This document shows positions 1 to 7,715 of a stretch of DNA of 16,895 nucleotides, in pieces. The stretch spans positions 1-16,895 of the forward strand of contig JBLNCA010000038.1 in assembly GCA_050260375.1 (NCBI GenBank). The letters run 5' to 3'. The position numbers and the translations under genes are program-made. How positions within the stretch are numbered: position 1 is the stretch's first letter; each line of letters begins with the position of its first letter. The DNA is from DTFZ01 sp050260375. GTDB lineage: Bacteria; Bacillota; Clostridia; Christensenellales; SZUA-584. Below the pieces are notes generated by a model, which did no database searches, was not told where the DNA came from, and was given only the letters and a program-made list of their open reading frames with translations.

Positions 1-1
1 G

Positions 2-34
2 GTAGTGCAGTTGCCAGACCGCACTTCATTTTAA
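2..34 (+). CDS. 3' end of an unidentified gene cut by the window edge
   Basis: An open frame enters from the left edge and ends in VVQLPDRTSF-stop. Only ten codons are visible, so no function can be given. It is listed because the fragment at the right edge, on the opposite strand, ends in a related tail (SQVPDRTNAL-stop), and because a plus-strand terminator follows at 81-108, as expected after a real gene. The two edges may be copies of one mobile element. This is inferred from a short match. Confidence 0.3.
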   Translation, partial: VVQLPDRTSF

Positions 35-80
35 ATCAAAAGGAGTTTTTATGTCTTGCCTCATCGCTTAAGCTTTACTG

Positions 81-108
81 AACCCCACGTCTAACGCGGG
101 GTTTTCTT
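81..108 (+). terminator. Plus-strand intrinsic terminator (block A)
   Basis: AACCCC at 81-86 pairs with GGGGTT at 98-103; inside, one A/C mismatch and a CG/CG pair close a five-base loop. TTTTCTT follows. It would stop transcription coming from the gene fragment at the left edge. A degenerate copy lies at 2510-2535. Confidence 0.55.
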
Positions 109-112
109 ATAC

Positions 113-139
113 AAAAAAGGCCCCGCAAACGCGGAGCCT
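113..139 (-). terminator. Minus-strand intrinsic terminator (block A)
   Basis: The arms at 118-126 and 131-139 form a nine-position stem with one C/A mismatch and loop AAAC. On the minus strand it is followed by six T (complement of 113-118). It ends the transcript of the small lipoprotein gene at 176-679. The copy at 2541-2564 has the mismatch at the same place. Confidence 0.75.
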
Positions 140-175
140 GTGTTTATAGGCTGATTCTGATATTAACCCCCGATA

Positions 176-679
176 TTAATCTTTTGTTAAATCGGTAAAA
201 TTCAAAGTGTTATAGAACTTCTCCGATTTGTTGGGATCAGAGGATAGCACGGCTATAAAGCCACCTTGAGTAACAACTAAAACAATGCCATACCCTTCTT
301 CTTTCCAGAGCGCTTTATGCCCTCTGTCTTCTTTTGACTCTTCATACGGGCTTCCGTATTTAGCGAATTCGCCTTTTATACGATTATATTGCTCCGTCGT
401 ATCTATGTTGTCGTATGGGTTCGAGTCGAACATTATATGCTGCAGTTTATCCTCCTGGAACACATAGCAGATATGGCCTTTTGAACCTAGAAACTCTTTT
501 TCATAAAAATGCAGATATTGTGCGTCCTCTCCGTCAACCATTTCCCCGGATTCGCCCTCGGTCTTTTGAACCTGTTCGATGGAATCTCCGAAGTGATTAT
601 CTCTGAATGAAAAATCACTTTTACAGGAACACATAAATAGCATTACAAATATCAACGCTATTAAAATGGTGCGTTTCAT
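176..679 (-). CDS. Small predicted lipoprotein, function unknown
   Basis: The 167-residue product starts with a lysine/arginine end and a hydrophobic stretch (residues 4-16) followed by M-C-S-C, so Cys19 is the likely lipidated residue; the M at -3 is not ideal for a lipobox. The mature part is acidic and soluble, with no motif I can assign. The first mature segment (FGDSIEQVQKTEG) resembles a pattern seen in small lipoproteins of Clostridia, but I do not place it in a named family. GAGAGG lies five bases before the ATG. The gene sits directly downstream of the remnant tail at 706-774 and ends at a strong terminator, the same position relative to a tail that the RCC1-like gene has in the second unit. 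A role as a surface partner or immunity protein is only inferred from this layout. Confidence 0.7.
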   Translation of the reverse strand: MKRTILIALIFVMLFMCSCKSDFSFRDNHFGDSIEQVQKTEGESGEMVDGEDAQYLHFYEKEFLGSKGHICYVFQEDKLQHIMFDSNPYDNIDTTEQYNRIKGEFAKYGSPYEESKEDRGHKALWKEEGYGIVLVVTQGGFIAVLSSDPNKSEKFYNTLNFTDLTKD

Positions 680-697
680 ATATACCTCTCAGCTAAT

Positions 698-768
698 CCA
701 TTAATTTATTGCTTATGTATTTGCAATAATCTTTGTTCTCTTGGGCTGAATATATTGCTCTGGCCAAG
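698..768. repeat. 71-base tail repeat, copy A
   Basis: It aligns base for base, without gaps, with 3605-3675 (about 62 of 71 by hand). It includes the last codons of the mosaic gene family and about 30 bases beyond the stop of the intact copy. The downstream neighbours differ completely: a small lipoprotein here, an RCC1-like protein there. Confidence 0.75.
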
Positions 769-774
769 CGATCC
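706..774 (-). pseudogene. Remnant of the 3' end of a gene like 3634-4920
   Basis: Read on the minus strand, 774-706 gives GSLGQSNIFSPREQR, then LLQIHKQ and a stop. The intact gene ends RLGQGNIFSPRGQR-stop. The DNA match covers 71 bases (698-768 against 3605-3675) with about 62 identical by hand count, and it runs past the stop codon of the intact copy. A TGA at 775-777 closes the frame upstream, so only the tail survives. No start codon or ribosome site is present. It marks a duplication or displaced cassette rather than a working gene. Confidence 0.75.
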
Positions 775-817
775 TCATTTATCCACCCTGTTACCTTCTT
801 GGTTTACTGCCGCTTAT

Positions 818-1972
818 TTATCCAACTATTGAAGCCACATGTTCGAGCCGTGCCTGGCCGTTCTCTATAATTAACTTACAAATCTTCAATGAATTATCGC
901 GGTAATTCTCCATGCTTAGATAGGTACTATCTTTTGTCGTATGGATAATGATGATGCTGTAATAACCTGCAAAATCTGAAATATTCAATAGCGCATACTC
1001 TTTATCCGCTAAAAAATCGTAAGCCTTAATGATGATTTCTTCGCCGGTTTCATCCTCGCTGATGTATATAATATACTGTCCTGTTACGGCGAATTCAGGG
1101 TCATCAATTGACAGGCGTTTAGACTGGCCGGTATTGACATCATATATTAGATTATTACTGCAATTAAAAACATCATCCCTAAATTCCGCGCAGATAATTC
1201 TATCAAAACTAATATCAAAGTTACGGTAAACAACATGGCTCGACAGTTCTTTTCTGTTCCCTTTGTCGCCAGGTATATATTCTTGGATATACCCCAGTTC
1301 TCCCATGGTAACGCTAAACACCCTATTGTTATACAAGCAGAAAGTATCTACATCATCATAAAGTTTTATCCGATTGTTTCCATTAAGGTCGGATGTAAAA
1401 AGTATATCGCTGTATTCATCCGAATCAATATCCGCAGTACATGTATAATAAATTCTGTTGCCAGAGCATGCGATGCTATTTGTCTGTTTGCCGATATCAA
1501 CGATAGGCTTAATGGAGCTTATTGTAGTGCTATATTGCTTTAATTCATCGGTATTTTCAACGAAATAGAGCTGTTCGTTATGAACGGTAAAACACTCGCA
1601 GTCTCCGGAAATCAGCGTAGCCTTGCCGTTGCTTTTGCTTACAGTATATAAACCGTTCCCTTTCCACAAATAATATATGTTTTCTGAGTCTTCATAAAGT
1701 GTATAATTCGAATTGGCTTTTTCTGTAGAATCCGCAGTAATGTCCGGAACATTTTTATCAATCGGCTTCACCATTGATACCAAATTCGGCGCCATGGGGT
1801 CTGTCGATACATTAGGGGGTTCAGAATCTGCCGGTTCGGTTTCAATAGATTGTTCAGTCACCGTATTATCGGAAGAGTATACAGGTGTATTTTCAATCTT
1901 TCCACCTTGCGGCGCACATGCCGCAAGCAGTACTAAAATCATTACCCAAACGGTTAATCTAAGCTTTCCCAT
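818..1972 (-). CDS. Beta-propeller lipoprotein (DUF5050-like)
   Basis: The 384-residue protein has a classic lipoprotein signal: hydrophobic residues 6-16 and LLAAC, with Cys19 lipidated. A Ser/Thr/Pro-rich linker (about 20-75) follows. From about residue 90 come repeated units pairing 'IYYLW', 'LYFVE', 'RIYYT' or 'RVFSV' strands with turns such as 'NGNNRIKLYDDVD'. This is the pattern of the six-bladed propellers annotated DUF5050 in Firmicutes; the family name comes from pattern recognition, not a search. GGGAGG lies just before the ATG. Such proteins sit on the outer face of the membrane, and their ligands are mostly unknown. The gene lies in the minus-strand accessory block, between a small membrane protein and a remnant tail. 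Unlike the core genes, it uses ATT freely for isoleucine, which suggests separate ancestry. Confidence 0.75.
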   Translation of the reverse strand: MGKLRLTVWVMILVLLAACAPQGGKIENTPVYSSDNTVTEQSIETEPADSEPPNVSTDPMAPNLVSMVKPIDKNVPDITADSTEKANSNYTLYEDSENIYYLWKGNGLYTVSKSNGKATLISGDCECFTVHNEQLYFVENTDELKQYSTTISSIKPIVDIGKQTNSIACSGNRIYYTCTADIDSDEYSDILFTSDLNGNNRIKLYDDVDTFCLYNNRVFSVTMGELGYIQEYIPGDKGNRKELSSHVVYRNFDISFDRIICAEFRDDVFNCSNNLIYDVNTGQSKRLSIDDPEFAVTGQYIIYISEDETGEEIIIKAYDFLADKEYALLNISDFAGYYSIIIIHTTKDSTYLSMENYRDNSLKICKLIIENGQARLEHVASIVG

Positions 1973-2051
1973 AATCCCTCCCGTATACTATTTTACATGC
2001 CGGATACTGTTAATCTCTCCCGCTCAGCGTCTGTTTCCTTATTCATTTATC

Positions 2052-2471
2052 CTACTCCATCTCCTTATATTGCTCATGTATGTCTTGCCTGCAGAAATAA
2101 ACTATCGGATAATTTGCGTCGTTTAAAAAGATATGTTCTTCACCTCTCAACAATATCCTGTCCTCAATATTTTTATTCCCATAAATCCTATATTTCCAAA
2201 TATCATCGCCAGATATATAATCCATTTCACCTATAGTTATTTCATCTTCAAACGGGTCAATACCCTGTTTCTCAAATTCGCGATATATCCTTTCAGATTC
2301 GTTTACTCCTAATTCTTCGTAGATAATTCCGTCTATTTCTAGTTTGCCCGTATATTCGCCTGGTATATATTCATATTTAGGAAGAGTCCATACAATAGAT
2401 AAAATCAAATAAATCAGCGCAAGTATTCCAAAAGTTATTAAAACTTTATATCTTGTTTTCAGTTTTTTCAT
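2052..2471 (-). CDS. Small membrane-anchored protein, function unknown
   Basis: The 139-residue product begins MKKLKTRYK followed by one hydrophobic segment (about 9-29) and no lipobox cysteine, so it should be anchored by an uncleaved N-terminal helix with the rest outside the cell. The outer part is acidic (many Glu and Asp) with several aromatic residues; I recognise no domain. AAAGGG stands 11 bases before the ATG, a weak and rather distant ribosome site. It lies 79 bases upstream of the propeller lipoprotein on the same strand and just downstream of a terminator, so the two may form a short operon. Its role cannot be named. Confidence 0.65.
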   Translation of the reverse strand: MKKLKTRYKVLITFGILALIYLILSIVWTLPKYEYIPGEYTGKLEIDGIIYEELGVNESERIYREFEKQGIDPFEDEITIGEMDYISGDDIWKYRIYGNKNIEDRILLRGEEHIFLNDANYPIVYFCRQDIHEQYKEME

Positions 2472-2504
2472 AATATATAATTCCCTTTCTGCCTCGCCTC
2501 ATTG

Positions 2505-2571
2505 TACTGAACCCTACCTCTAATGCGGGGTTTTCAATACAAAAGGCTCCGTAAATACGAAGCCCTGCGTG
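2505..2571. repeat. Back-to-back terminator block, copy B
   Basis: Matches 76-143, from TACTGAACCC onward. The plus-strand hairpin has lost pairing (ACCCTACC against GCGGGGT), while the minus-strand hairpin keeps its shape with compensating changes. There is no plus-strand gene upstream for it to serve, so the plus-strand part looks like a relic of duplication. Confidence 0.65.
2541..2564 (-). terminator. Minus-strand intrinsic terminator (block B)
   Basis: The arms 2545-2552 and 2557-2564 pair with a single C/A mismatch and loop AAAT. On the minus strand four T follow. It ends the transcript of the RCC1-like gene at 2579-3520. Confidence 0.65.
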
Positions 2572-2578
2572 ATAAAAT

Positions 2579-3520
2579 CTATTCAAGCAAAATTTCCCCG
2601 TTACTCTTTATCGCAATTATATAATGCAAGCTGCAGCATATATCTTCAACCTTTTCAGCATTCTCAATATCACTGTATTTAAAGCTATCTATCAATTTCT
2701 CCCAGACAGTCTTATCCGCCATTGTTTTTAAACCTTCTCTTATTTTTACCTTACCGTTAGGCATCAGGCATGCCATAATATCCTTTCCGGTACATACCTT
2801 AACAGCGCCCTCAAACTCAGGATAAGGGTATGCGGTAAGAACTGTATCATCTGGTGCAACTTCGCACACAACGACTTCATGGTTATTTTTCAAGCCGATA
2901 ACTCTATTTGATTCAAAGCTGAGGCTTTTTATATCCGTCCATTGCTTCACTTCCTGCTCAAGCAATGGATTTAAAGCGGCAATTACAACTTCGCCGTTTT
3001 TCCGGACTCCGGCGATACCACGCAAACCCGCATCAATGTACACTATATCGTTCCACATGCCGACTTCGTTCAGCATCCTGTCAACATCTGCATCGGCGCC
3101 CTTAGTATATTCTCCCGTATATATGACAGTACCGTCCTTCTTTAGTCCAAATGTTATCGTATAAGTCATAGTAACCATAACAATGTCCTGCCACTTGCTG
3201 ACATCACCCGTATCATGATTTCTTCCTGCCATAACGACCGTATTATCTTTTTTTATTCCTGCAATATCGGCGTAACCGGAAGCGAGGCTGATTATATTAT
3301 TCCATCCGCTTAAGTCAAGGTACTCATAAAACTCTCCATACATATGAACATTACCCTCTTTATCCAAGCTGGCAGCAAAATCATTCAATGGTAATGCGAT
3401 CTTATTGTTTATACTGAACTCAACAACATACTCAGGGCCAAAACCCAAAAATACAGCGGTAAGCACGATGCCTGTTAAAATAATTATAATCAACAGTATC
3501 TGAACAACTTTGGCGCGCAA
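2579..3520 (-). CDS. Membrane-anchored RCC1-like propeller protein
   Basis: The 313-residue protein has one N-terminal membrane helix (about 7-27) and then units in which W-x-[ND]-I recurs at residues 73, 110, 156 and 194 (SGWNNIISLASG, SKWQDIVMV, GMWNDIVYIDAG, KQWTDIKSL). Each unit continues with a G-[IVL]-[KR]-x-[DN]-G-x-V strand. This is the signature of RCC1-like beta-propeller repeats as found in bacteria, where they usually form surface or secreted binding domains rather than GTP exchange factors. The TTG start is supported by AGGGAGG seven bases upstream; there is no ATG near it. The gene follows the intact mosaic gene by 113 bases and ends at a terminator, so mosaic gene plus RCC1-like gene form one transcription unit. 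An immunity or partner role is inferred from that pairing. Confidence 0.75.
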   Translation of the reverse strand: MRAKVVQILLIIIILTGIVLTAVFLGFGPEYVVEFSINNKIALPLNDFAASLDKEGNVHMYGEFYEYLDLSGWNNIISLASGYADIAGIKKDNTVVMAGRNHDTGDVSKWQDIVMVTMTYTITFGLKKDGTVIYTGEYTKGADADVDRMLNEVGMWNDIVYIDAGLRGIAGVRKNGEVVIAALNPLLEQEVKQWTDIKSLSFESNRVIGLKNNHEVVVCEVAPDDTVLTAYPYPEFEGAVKVCTGKDIMACLMPNGKVKIREGLKTMADKTVWEKLIDSFKYSDIENAEKVEDICCSLHYIIAIKSNGEILLE

Positions 3521-3604
3521 TTTTCTGCCTCCCTATCTTCCATTTTGAAACGCACTCTTAAAGCCTTCATATTCTTGTTTTGAAATATCCATGTTTAAAT
3601 CAAA

Positions 3605-3675
3605 CCATTAATTTGTTACTTAAGTATTTGCCATCACCTTTGCCCTCTTGGGCTGAATATATTGCCCTGGCCAAG
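3605..3675. repeat. 71-base tail repeat, copy B
   Basis: Partner of 698-768. It covers the last 13 codons of the mosaic gene and 29 bases beyond its stop. The TGA at 3634-3636 comes earlier than in copy A, where TTA stands at the equivalent place and the frame continues seven codons. Copy B has therefore probably lost a short C-terminal extension. Confidence 0.75.
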
Positions 3676-4920
3676 CCTTTCAAATCCCAGTTCAATAGTA
3701 TCCTGCAGTAAATCCTTAAAGTATGCTTCGGGATCGGTTTTATCCCATACAAACCAGAGTTCGGCTGGTACTATATTGTTTAGTGGTTCTCTTTTGATAA
3801 TCTCTTTCCCTGTTGATTTATCAATGTTACCGTAATATACATATATCTCCGCCTTGTTATCTCCATCATTCCATCCAGAAAGAATATATTCCGTATCCGC
3901 TTTATACCAATCTTTCATCCTTCCGTAATTCTCACCTTTTGGCTGTCCGGGGATATCAGATTTAATATCTATTTGTTGTGCGACAACATTATCATACATA
4001 TAATGAAAAAGCTCTATATCTTCCAACATAGCATCGTTAGCTGCGTTTTGTATTATTTTCTCTTCTATTGCTTGGCTTTTAGCTTTTTCCTTACGGTATT
4101 CTTCACTATCAGCTACAATCTTTCTAAAATTACCATCCTCAGATATTAGTATTAATTTGTCAGCCTCGGGAGCCTTTATTTCAACTTGCTTTTCTTCAAT
4201 TCTCGGATTGCTTATTATATTATCAATTGACCTTTGAAGGCTTTCGCTAACTCTGTTCTCATGGTAAAACTGTTTAAGTCCGGCTTCGTCGCCATTTTGA
4301 TAGTATAATTTCGCATGTTCCACCAGTTCTGTAAAATAATCTTTCGGGTTGCTGAAATCCTCTTTATTGATATAATCATTGAATGTTCCCGGTACTTTTA
4401 AAGGCGGCGGTACACTTTCATCTTCATCCTCCAACCCTACCGCTTCCTTAGAATCACCCGCCCCAAAGAAAAGCTTCTCGCCAGCGGTTCTCCTCGCCCT
4501 CAGCATATCTTTGTTTTTGTTCTCGCTGCCTATGCCCAAGGCAAAGCTCATTTGCTTCCTTAACTCTTCGCGCTGCTTTTCTGCGTTCTTTATCGCGCTG
4601 TCTAAGGCGCTTACCTTGCCGTCGTCGCCGCTCAGCATATACTCATACTGTTTCCTGCCCATGTCCGCTATCTTAGCGCTTAAGGCGTCTATGCCCCGGC
4701 GGTAATCCGCTATCGACGGTATATTAGGTATTATACCACTATCTGGTCCGTTTGCATAGAACATATTTTCTGTATCACCGCCCGCGCCCTGCCGCTCGTA
4801 TGCCGCTCTGTCGCGCATCGCCTCTATCCTTTGCTGCTGCATATATATTTTCTCATACCGCTCGTCGCCCAGTCTTTTTCTGAGTTCGCTTTCCCTTCTC
4901 TTAAGCTCGCTTAATTCCAT
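3634..4920 (-). CDS. Mosaic coiled-coil protein, effector-like, unknown function
   Basis: The ATG at 4920 is chosen because GAGGAG lies seven bases upstream; a TTG five codons earlier overlaps that site. The product is 428 residues with no signal peptide or membrane helix. Residues 1-45 and 70-130 are rich in Arg, Lys, Glu and Ala with heptad-like spacing, so likely helical coiled coil. An acidic and proline-rich hinge (DEDES then VPPPLKVPGTF, about 164-180) leads to an unlike C-terminal half rich in Asp, Asn, Tyr and Ile. The first part uses host-like codons (isoleucine almost only ATA, much GC), while the second is AT-rich with mixed ATT, ATC and ATA. I recognise no domain. A variable C-terminal module on a conserved stalk, a displaced tail copy downstream and exported neighbours fit a polymorphic toxin. 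A phage or plasmid structural protein is an alternative. Confidence 0.6.
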   Translation of the reverse strand: MELSELKRRESELRKRLGDERYEKIYMQQQRIEAMRDRAAYERQGAGGDTENMFYANGPDSGIIPNIPSIADYRRGIDALSAKIADMGRKQYEYMLSGDDGKVSALDSAIKNAEKQREELRKQMSFALGIGSENKNKDMLRARRTAGEKLFFGAGDSKEAVGLEDEDESVPPPLKVPGTFNDYINKEDFSNPKDYFTELVEHAKLYYQNGDEAGLKQFYHENRVSESLQRSIDNIISNPRIEEKQVEIKAPEADKLILISEDGNFRKIVADSEEYRKEKAKSQAIEEKIIQNAANDAMLEDIELFHYMYDNVVAQQIDIKSDIPGQPKGENYGRMKDWYKADTEYILSGWNDGDNKAEIYVYYGNIDKSTGKEIIKREPLNNIVPAELWFVWDKTDPEAYFKDLLQDTIELGFERLGQGNIFSPRGQR

Positions 4921-5038
4921 ATAAATTCTCCTCAATTCAGATTTTTCGTTCGCACGTTTTCCAGATTAAATATACGCTCCCGTTTCGCTCACGGCCGCTC
5001 ATAATAACGCATAATTATTTGGGTTCGTGATATTATTC

Positions 5039-5056
5039 ATGTATAGCTCTATACAT
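5039..5056. promoter_or_regulatory. Perfect palindrome, possible operator
   Basis: ATGTATAG, two bases, CTATACAT. The 8-base arms match exactly and the length suits a dimeric repressor site. It lies between the two divergent genes. No T-run follows, so a terminator is unlikely. Confidence 0.4.
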
Positions 5057-5125
5057 CTATTAACTTTATTTCCACGAATCATTATATTTAGATATAAAAA
5101 GGCTTATTAATACAGTAATATACAA

Positions 5126-5167
5126 ATATCATGTATATGTATGCAATATTATGCGTTTTCATGATAT
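5126..5167. promoter_or_regulatory. Inverted repeat upstream of the importer promoter
   Basis: ATATCATG at 5126-5133 and CATGATAT at 5160-5167 are exact reverse complements, 26 bases apart, ending six bases before the -35 element. The spacing suits DNA looping or two half-sites of a regulator. Confidence 0.35.
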
Positions 5168-5172
5168 ACGTA

Positions 5173-5201
5173 TTGCATATTTATACGCAATGTATTATAA
5201 T
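5173..5201 (+). promoter_or_regulatory. Sigma-A promoter of the amino acid importer
   Basis: TTGCAT at 5173-5178, 17 bases, TATAAT at 5196-5201. The gene starts at 5241 with AAGGAG at 5227-5232. A dyad, ATTGC at 5172-5176 and GCAAT at 5187-5191, covers the -35 and spacer, so a bound regulator there would block polymerase. It resembles but does not fit an ArgR box. Confidence 0.75.
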
Positions 5202-5240
5202 TGCAGCTGTATTTTTGATTAATAAAAAGGAGCGATATAA

Positions 5241-6098
5241 ATGAAAAAAGCAACTATGATACGTATGATAACGGCGGCAGTTTTAACGCTCTGCCTTATT
5301 CTTTCGCTGGGCGCCTGCGGACAGCCGGCAGCATCCACAAAAGAATCATCTGAAGCAAGCGCCGCTGCTTCTGTTGAACCGTCCGCCGCGGCGAGCGAAT
5401 CCGCTTCGGCCGAGGCTTCGGAAGCGCCCGCTGAAAAAGAAAAGCTGATAATGGTCACGAACGCGGAGTTCCCGCCGTACGAATACTTCGAGAACGATAA
5501 AATAGTAGGCATCGACGCGGAGATAGCGCAGCTTATAGCCGACAAGCTCGGCATGGAGATCGAGATACAGAACATGAATTTCGATTCGCTGATAGCGGCG
5601 GTGCAGTCCGGCAAAGCCGATATATGTTTGGCGGGCATGACAGTCAGGGAAGACCGCAAATCTGCGGTTGACTTTTCAATAACATACGCTACCGGCAAGC
5701 AGGTCATCATAGTCAAGGAGGATTCCCCGATAGCGTCTCCCGACGACCTCGCGGGCAAGAAGATTGGCGTTCAGCAGAGCACGACCGGAGACTTCTACTG
5801 CTCGGAGGATTACGGCGACGATACGGTAGTGCGCTTCAACAAGGGCGCGGACGCAGTTCTTGCGTTGTCGCAGGGTAAAGTTGACGCCGTCGTAATAGAC
5901 AACGAACCCGCAAAGGTGTTTGTTTCCCAGAATCCCGGGCTTAAGATACTCGAGACCGAATATGTGCTGGAAGACTATGCCGTAGCGGTAAACAAGGGCA
6001 AACCGGAGCTGCTCGAAGCCATCAACAAGACGCTTGAAGAGCTCAAGCAGTCGGGCGAGCTTAAGGCCATAATAGACAAATACATCAAAGCCGACTAA
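5241..6098 (+). CDS. Polar amino acid ABC importer, substrate-binding lipoprotein
   Basis: This 285-residue protein captures an amino acid outside the cell and hands it to the permease encoded next. It has a lipoprotein signal (residues 1-25, LSLGAC, Cys26 lipidated) and an Ala/Ser/Glu linker of some 40 residues. The family-3 solute-binding fold follows: 'TNAEFPPYEYF' near 73-83, 'GIDAEIAQLIA' near 90, 'GMTVREDRKSAVDFS' at 132-146 with the arginine that holds the substrate carboxylate, and 'AVVIDNEPA' at 217-224, where Asp220 is expected to bind the amino group. Length is normal once the linker is allowed for. The substrate cannot be read with certainty; polar, basic amino acids or cystine are all possible. 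Promoter and AAGGAG site are clear. Confidence 0.9.
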   Translation: MKKATMIRMITAAVLTLCLILSLGACGQPAASTKESSEASAAASVEPSAAASESASAEASEAPAEKEKLIMVTNAEFPPYEYFENDKIVGIDAEIAQLIADKLGMEIEIQNMNFDSLIAAVQSGKADICLAGMTVREDRKSAVDFSITYATGKQVIIVKEDSPIASPDDLAGKKIGVQQSTTGDFYCSEDYGDDTVVRFNKGADAVLALSQGKVDAVVIDNEPAKVFVSQNPGLKILETEYVLEDYAVAVNKGKPELLEAINKTLEELKQSGELKAIIDKYIKAD

Positions 6099-6188
6099 TA
6101 CCGCTTGACAAGATGCCCGCTGCGCTGGTACGTTTAAACAGCGGACACATAGCGTTGTAATAATCCGTTAAGGATGCTGATATTACAC

Positions 6189-6211
6189 CCCGGCAAGCAC
6201 GGCTTGCCGGG
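6189..6211. other. Nine-base-pair hairpin in the importer operon
   Basis: CCCGGCAAG and CTTGCCGGG pair around loop CACGG. No T-run follows. It lies just before the terminator at 6224-6252 and may help protect the 3' end of the binding-protein mRNA from decay. Confidence 0.5.
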
Positions 6212-6223
6212 AAACCCGTTATC

Positions 6224-6252
6224 AAAGGCTGCCCGTTCGTGGCAGCCTTTTT
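6224..6252 (+). terminator. Internal terminator between binding protein and permease
   Basis: AAAGGCTGCC pairs with GGCAGCCTTT over ten bases around CGTTCGT, and the T-run reaches 6252. The next gene begins 21 bases later with no convincing promoter of its own between. Partial readthrough would therefore give much binding protein and little permease and ATPase, as is usual for these importers. Confidence 0.8.
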
Positions 6253-6273
6253 CGGAGCAAAGGGGGAGTGCAC

Positions 6274-6964
6274 ATGGCAGAATGGTGGGCGGGCATAGAG
6301 CAGTCGTTCTATTACAGCTTCATCTATGACAACCGGTGGAAATACATAGTTGACGGCCTGGGCATAACGCTGCTTGTAACGTTCTTCGCGCTGATACTCG
6401 GCATAACGCTGGGTTTCATAGTCGCTATTATACGTTCAACGCACGACAAAACAGGCGGTCTGAAAGCGGCAAACGCGGTTTGCCAGCTGTACCTTACGAT
6501 AATACGCGGCACGCCCGTAGTGGTGCAGCTGATGATAATGTACTTCGTAATATTCACGTCGCGGGATGCGAACCCCGTGTTGGTAGCGATACTCGCGTTT
6601 GGTATAAACTCGGGCGCATATGTCGCCGAGATATTCCGCAGCGGCATAATATCGATAGACGCGGGCCAATTCGAGGCGGGTCGCAGCCTCGGGTTCAACT
6701 ACCCCCAGACGATGTGGCACATAATCATGCCCCAGGCGTTCCGCAACGTTGTCCCTTCGCTTGCCAACGAGTTCATTACGCTGCTGAAGGAGACGTCCGT
6801 CTGCGGCTACATAGGCCTCCAGGATCTGACCAAAGGCGCGGATATAATACGCGGGGCTTCGTTCCAGGCGTTCATGCCCCTTATAGCCGCGGCGCTCATA
6901 TATCTTATACTGGTGATATTCCTTTCAATGGGCGTTCACCGTTTGGAAAGGAGGCTCGGCAAAT

Positions 6965-6975
<11 letters not shown>
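6274..6975 (+). CDS. Polar amino acid ABC importer, permease
   Basis: The ATG at 6274 is preferred because AGGGGG lies seven bases before it; a GTG two codons earlier overlaps that site. The 233-residue protein has several hydrophobic segments, the first starting at 'GLGITLLVTFFALILG', as in HisM/GlnP permeases. The segment 'IIRGTPVVVQLMIMYF' is typical of the family, as is the EAA loop that contacts the ATPase (EAGRSLGFNYPQTMWHIIMP). Only one permease gene is present, so it should work as a homodimer. Nearly every isoleucine is ATA. The last codons overlap the ATPase gene by 11 bases, so the two are translationally linked. Confidence 0.92.
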
Positions 6976-7702
<727 letters not shown>

Positions 7703-7715
7703 CCGATTAAAAAAG

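Larger units (their letters stand above)
76..143. repeat. Back-to-back terminator block, copy A
   Basis: This block, running from TACTGAACCC through both hairpins to about 143, aligns with 2505-2571 with few changes and a short indel. Each copy lies just downstream of a minus-strand gene for an exported protein (176-679 and 2579-3520). The plus-strand hairpin is intact here and decayed in the other copy, so copy A may be the older form. Confidence 0.65.
4921..5240. other. AT-rich intergenic region with inverted repeats
   Basis: No gene is visible. The half near the mosaic gene contains its ribosome site and a GC-rich patch (4979-5000). The rest is very AT-rich and holds a perfect 8+8 palindrome at 5039-5056, an 8+8 inverted repeat at 5126-5167, and the importer promoter with an overlapping ATTGC/GCAAT dyad. 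No clear promoter for the minus-strand gene was found. Confidence 0.6.

Noticed and set aside
49..69. Six-codon frame MSCLIA with AGGAG upstream
   Set aside because: Too short to support as a gene; the bases belong to the region leading into the duplicated terminator block.
5219..5758. 179-codon frame antisense to the binding-protein gene
   Set aside because: Serine/alanine-rich translation of the complement of the linker and domain; the sense gene is certain and has promoter and ribosome site.
6105..6138. Perfect TTGACA at 6105-6110 between binding protein and permease genes
   Set aside because: At 17-18 bases downstream only GTACGT or TACGTT is found; the next AT-rich hexamer is too far. 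No usable -10 element, so I do not call a promoter.
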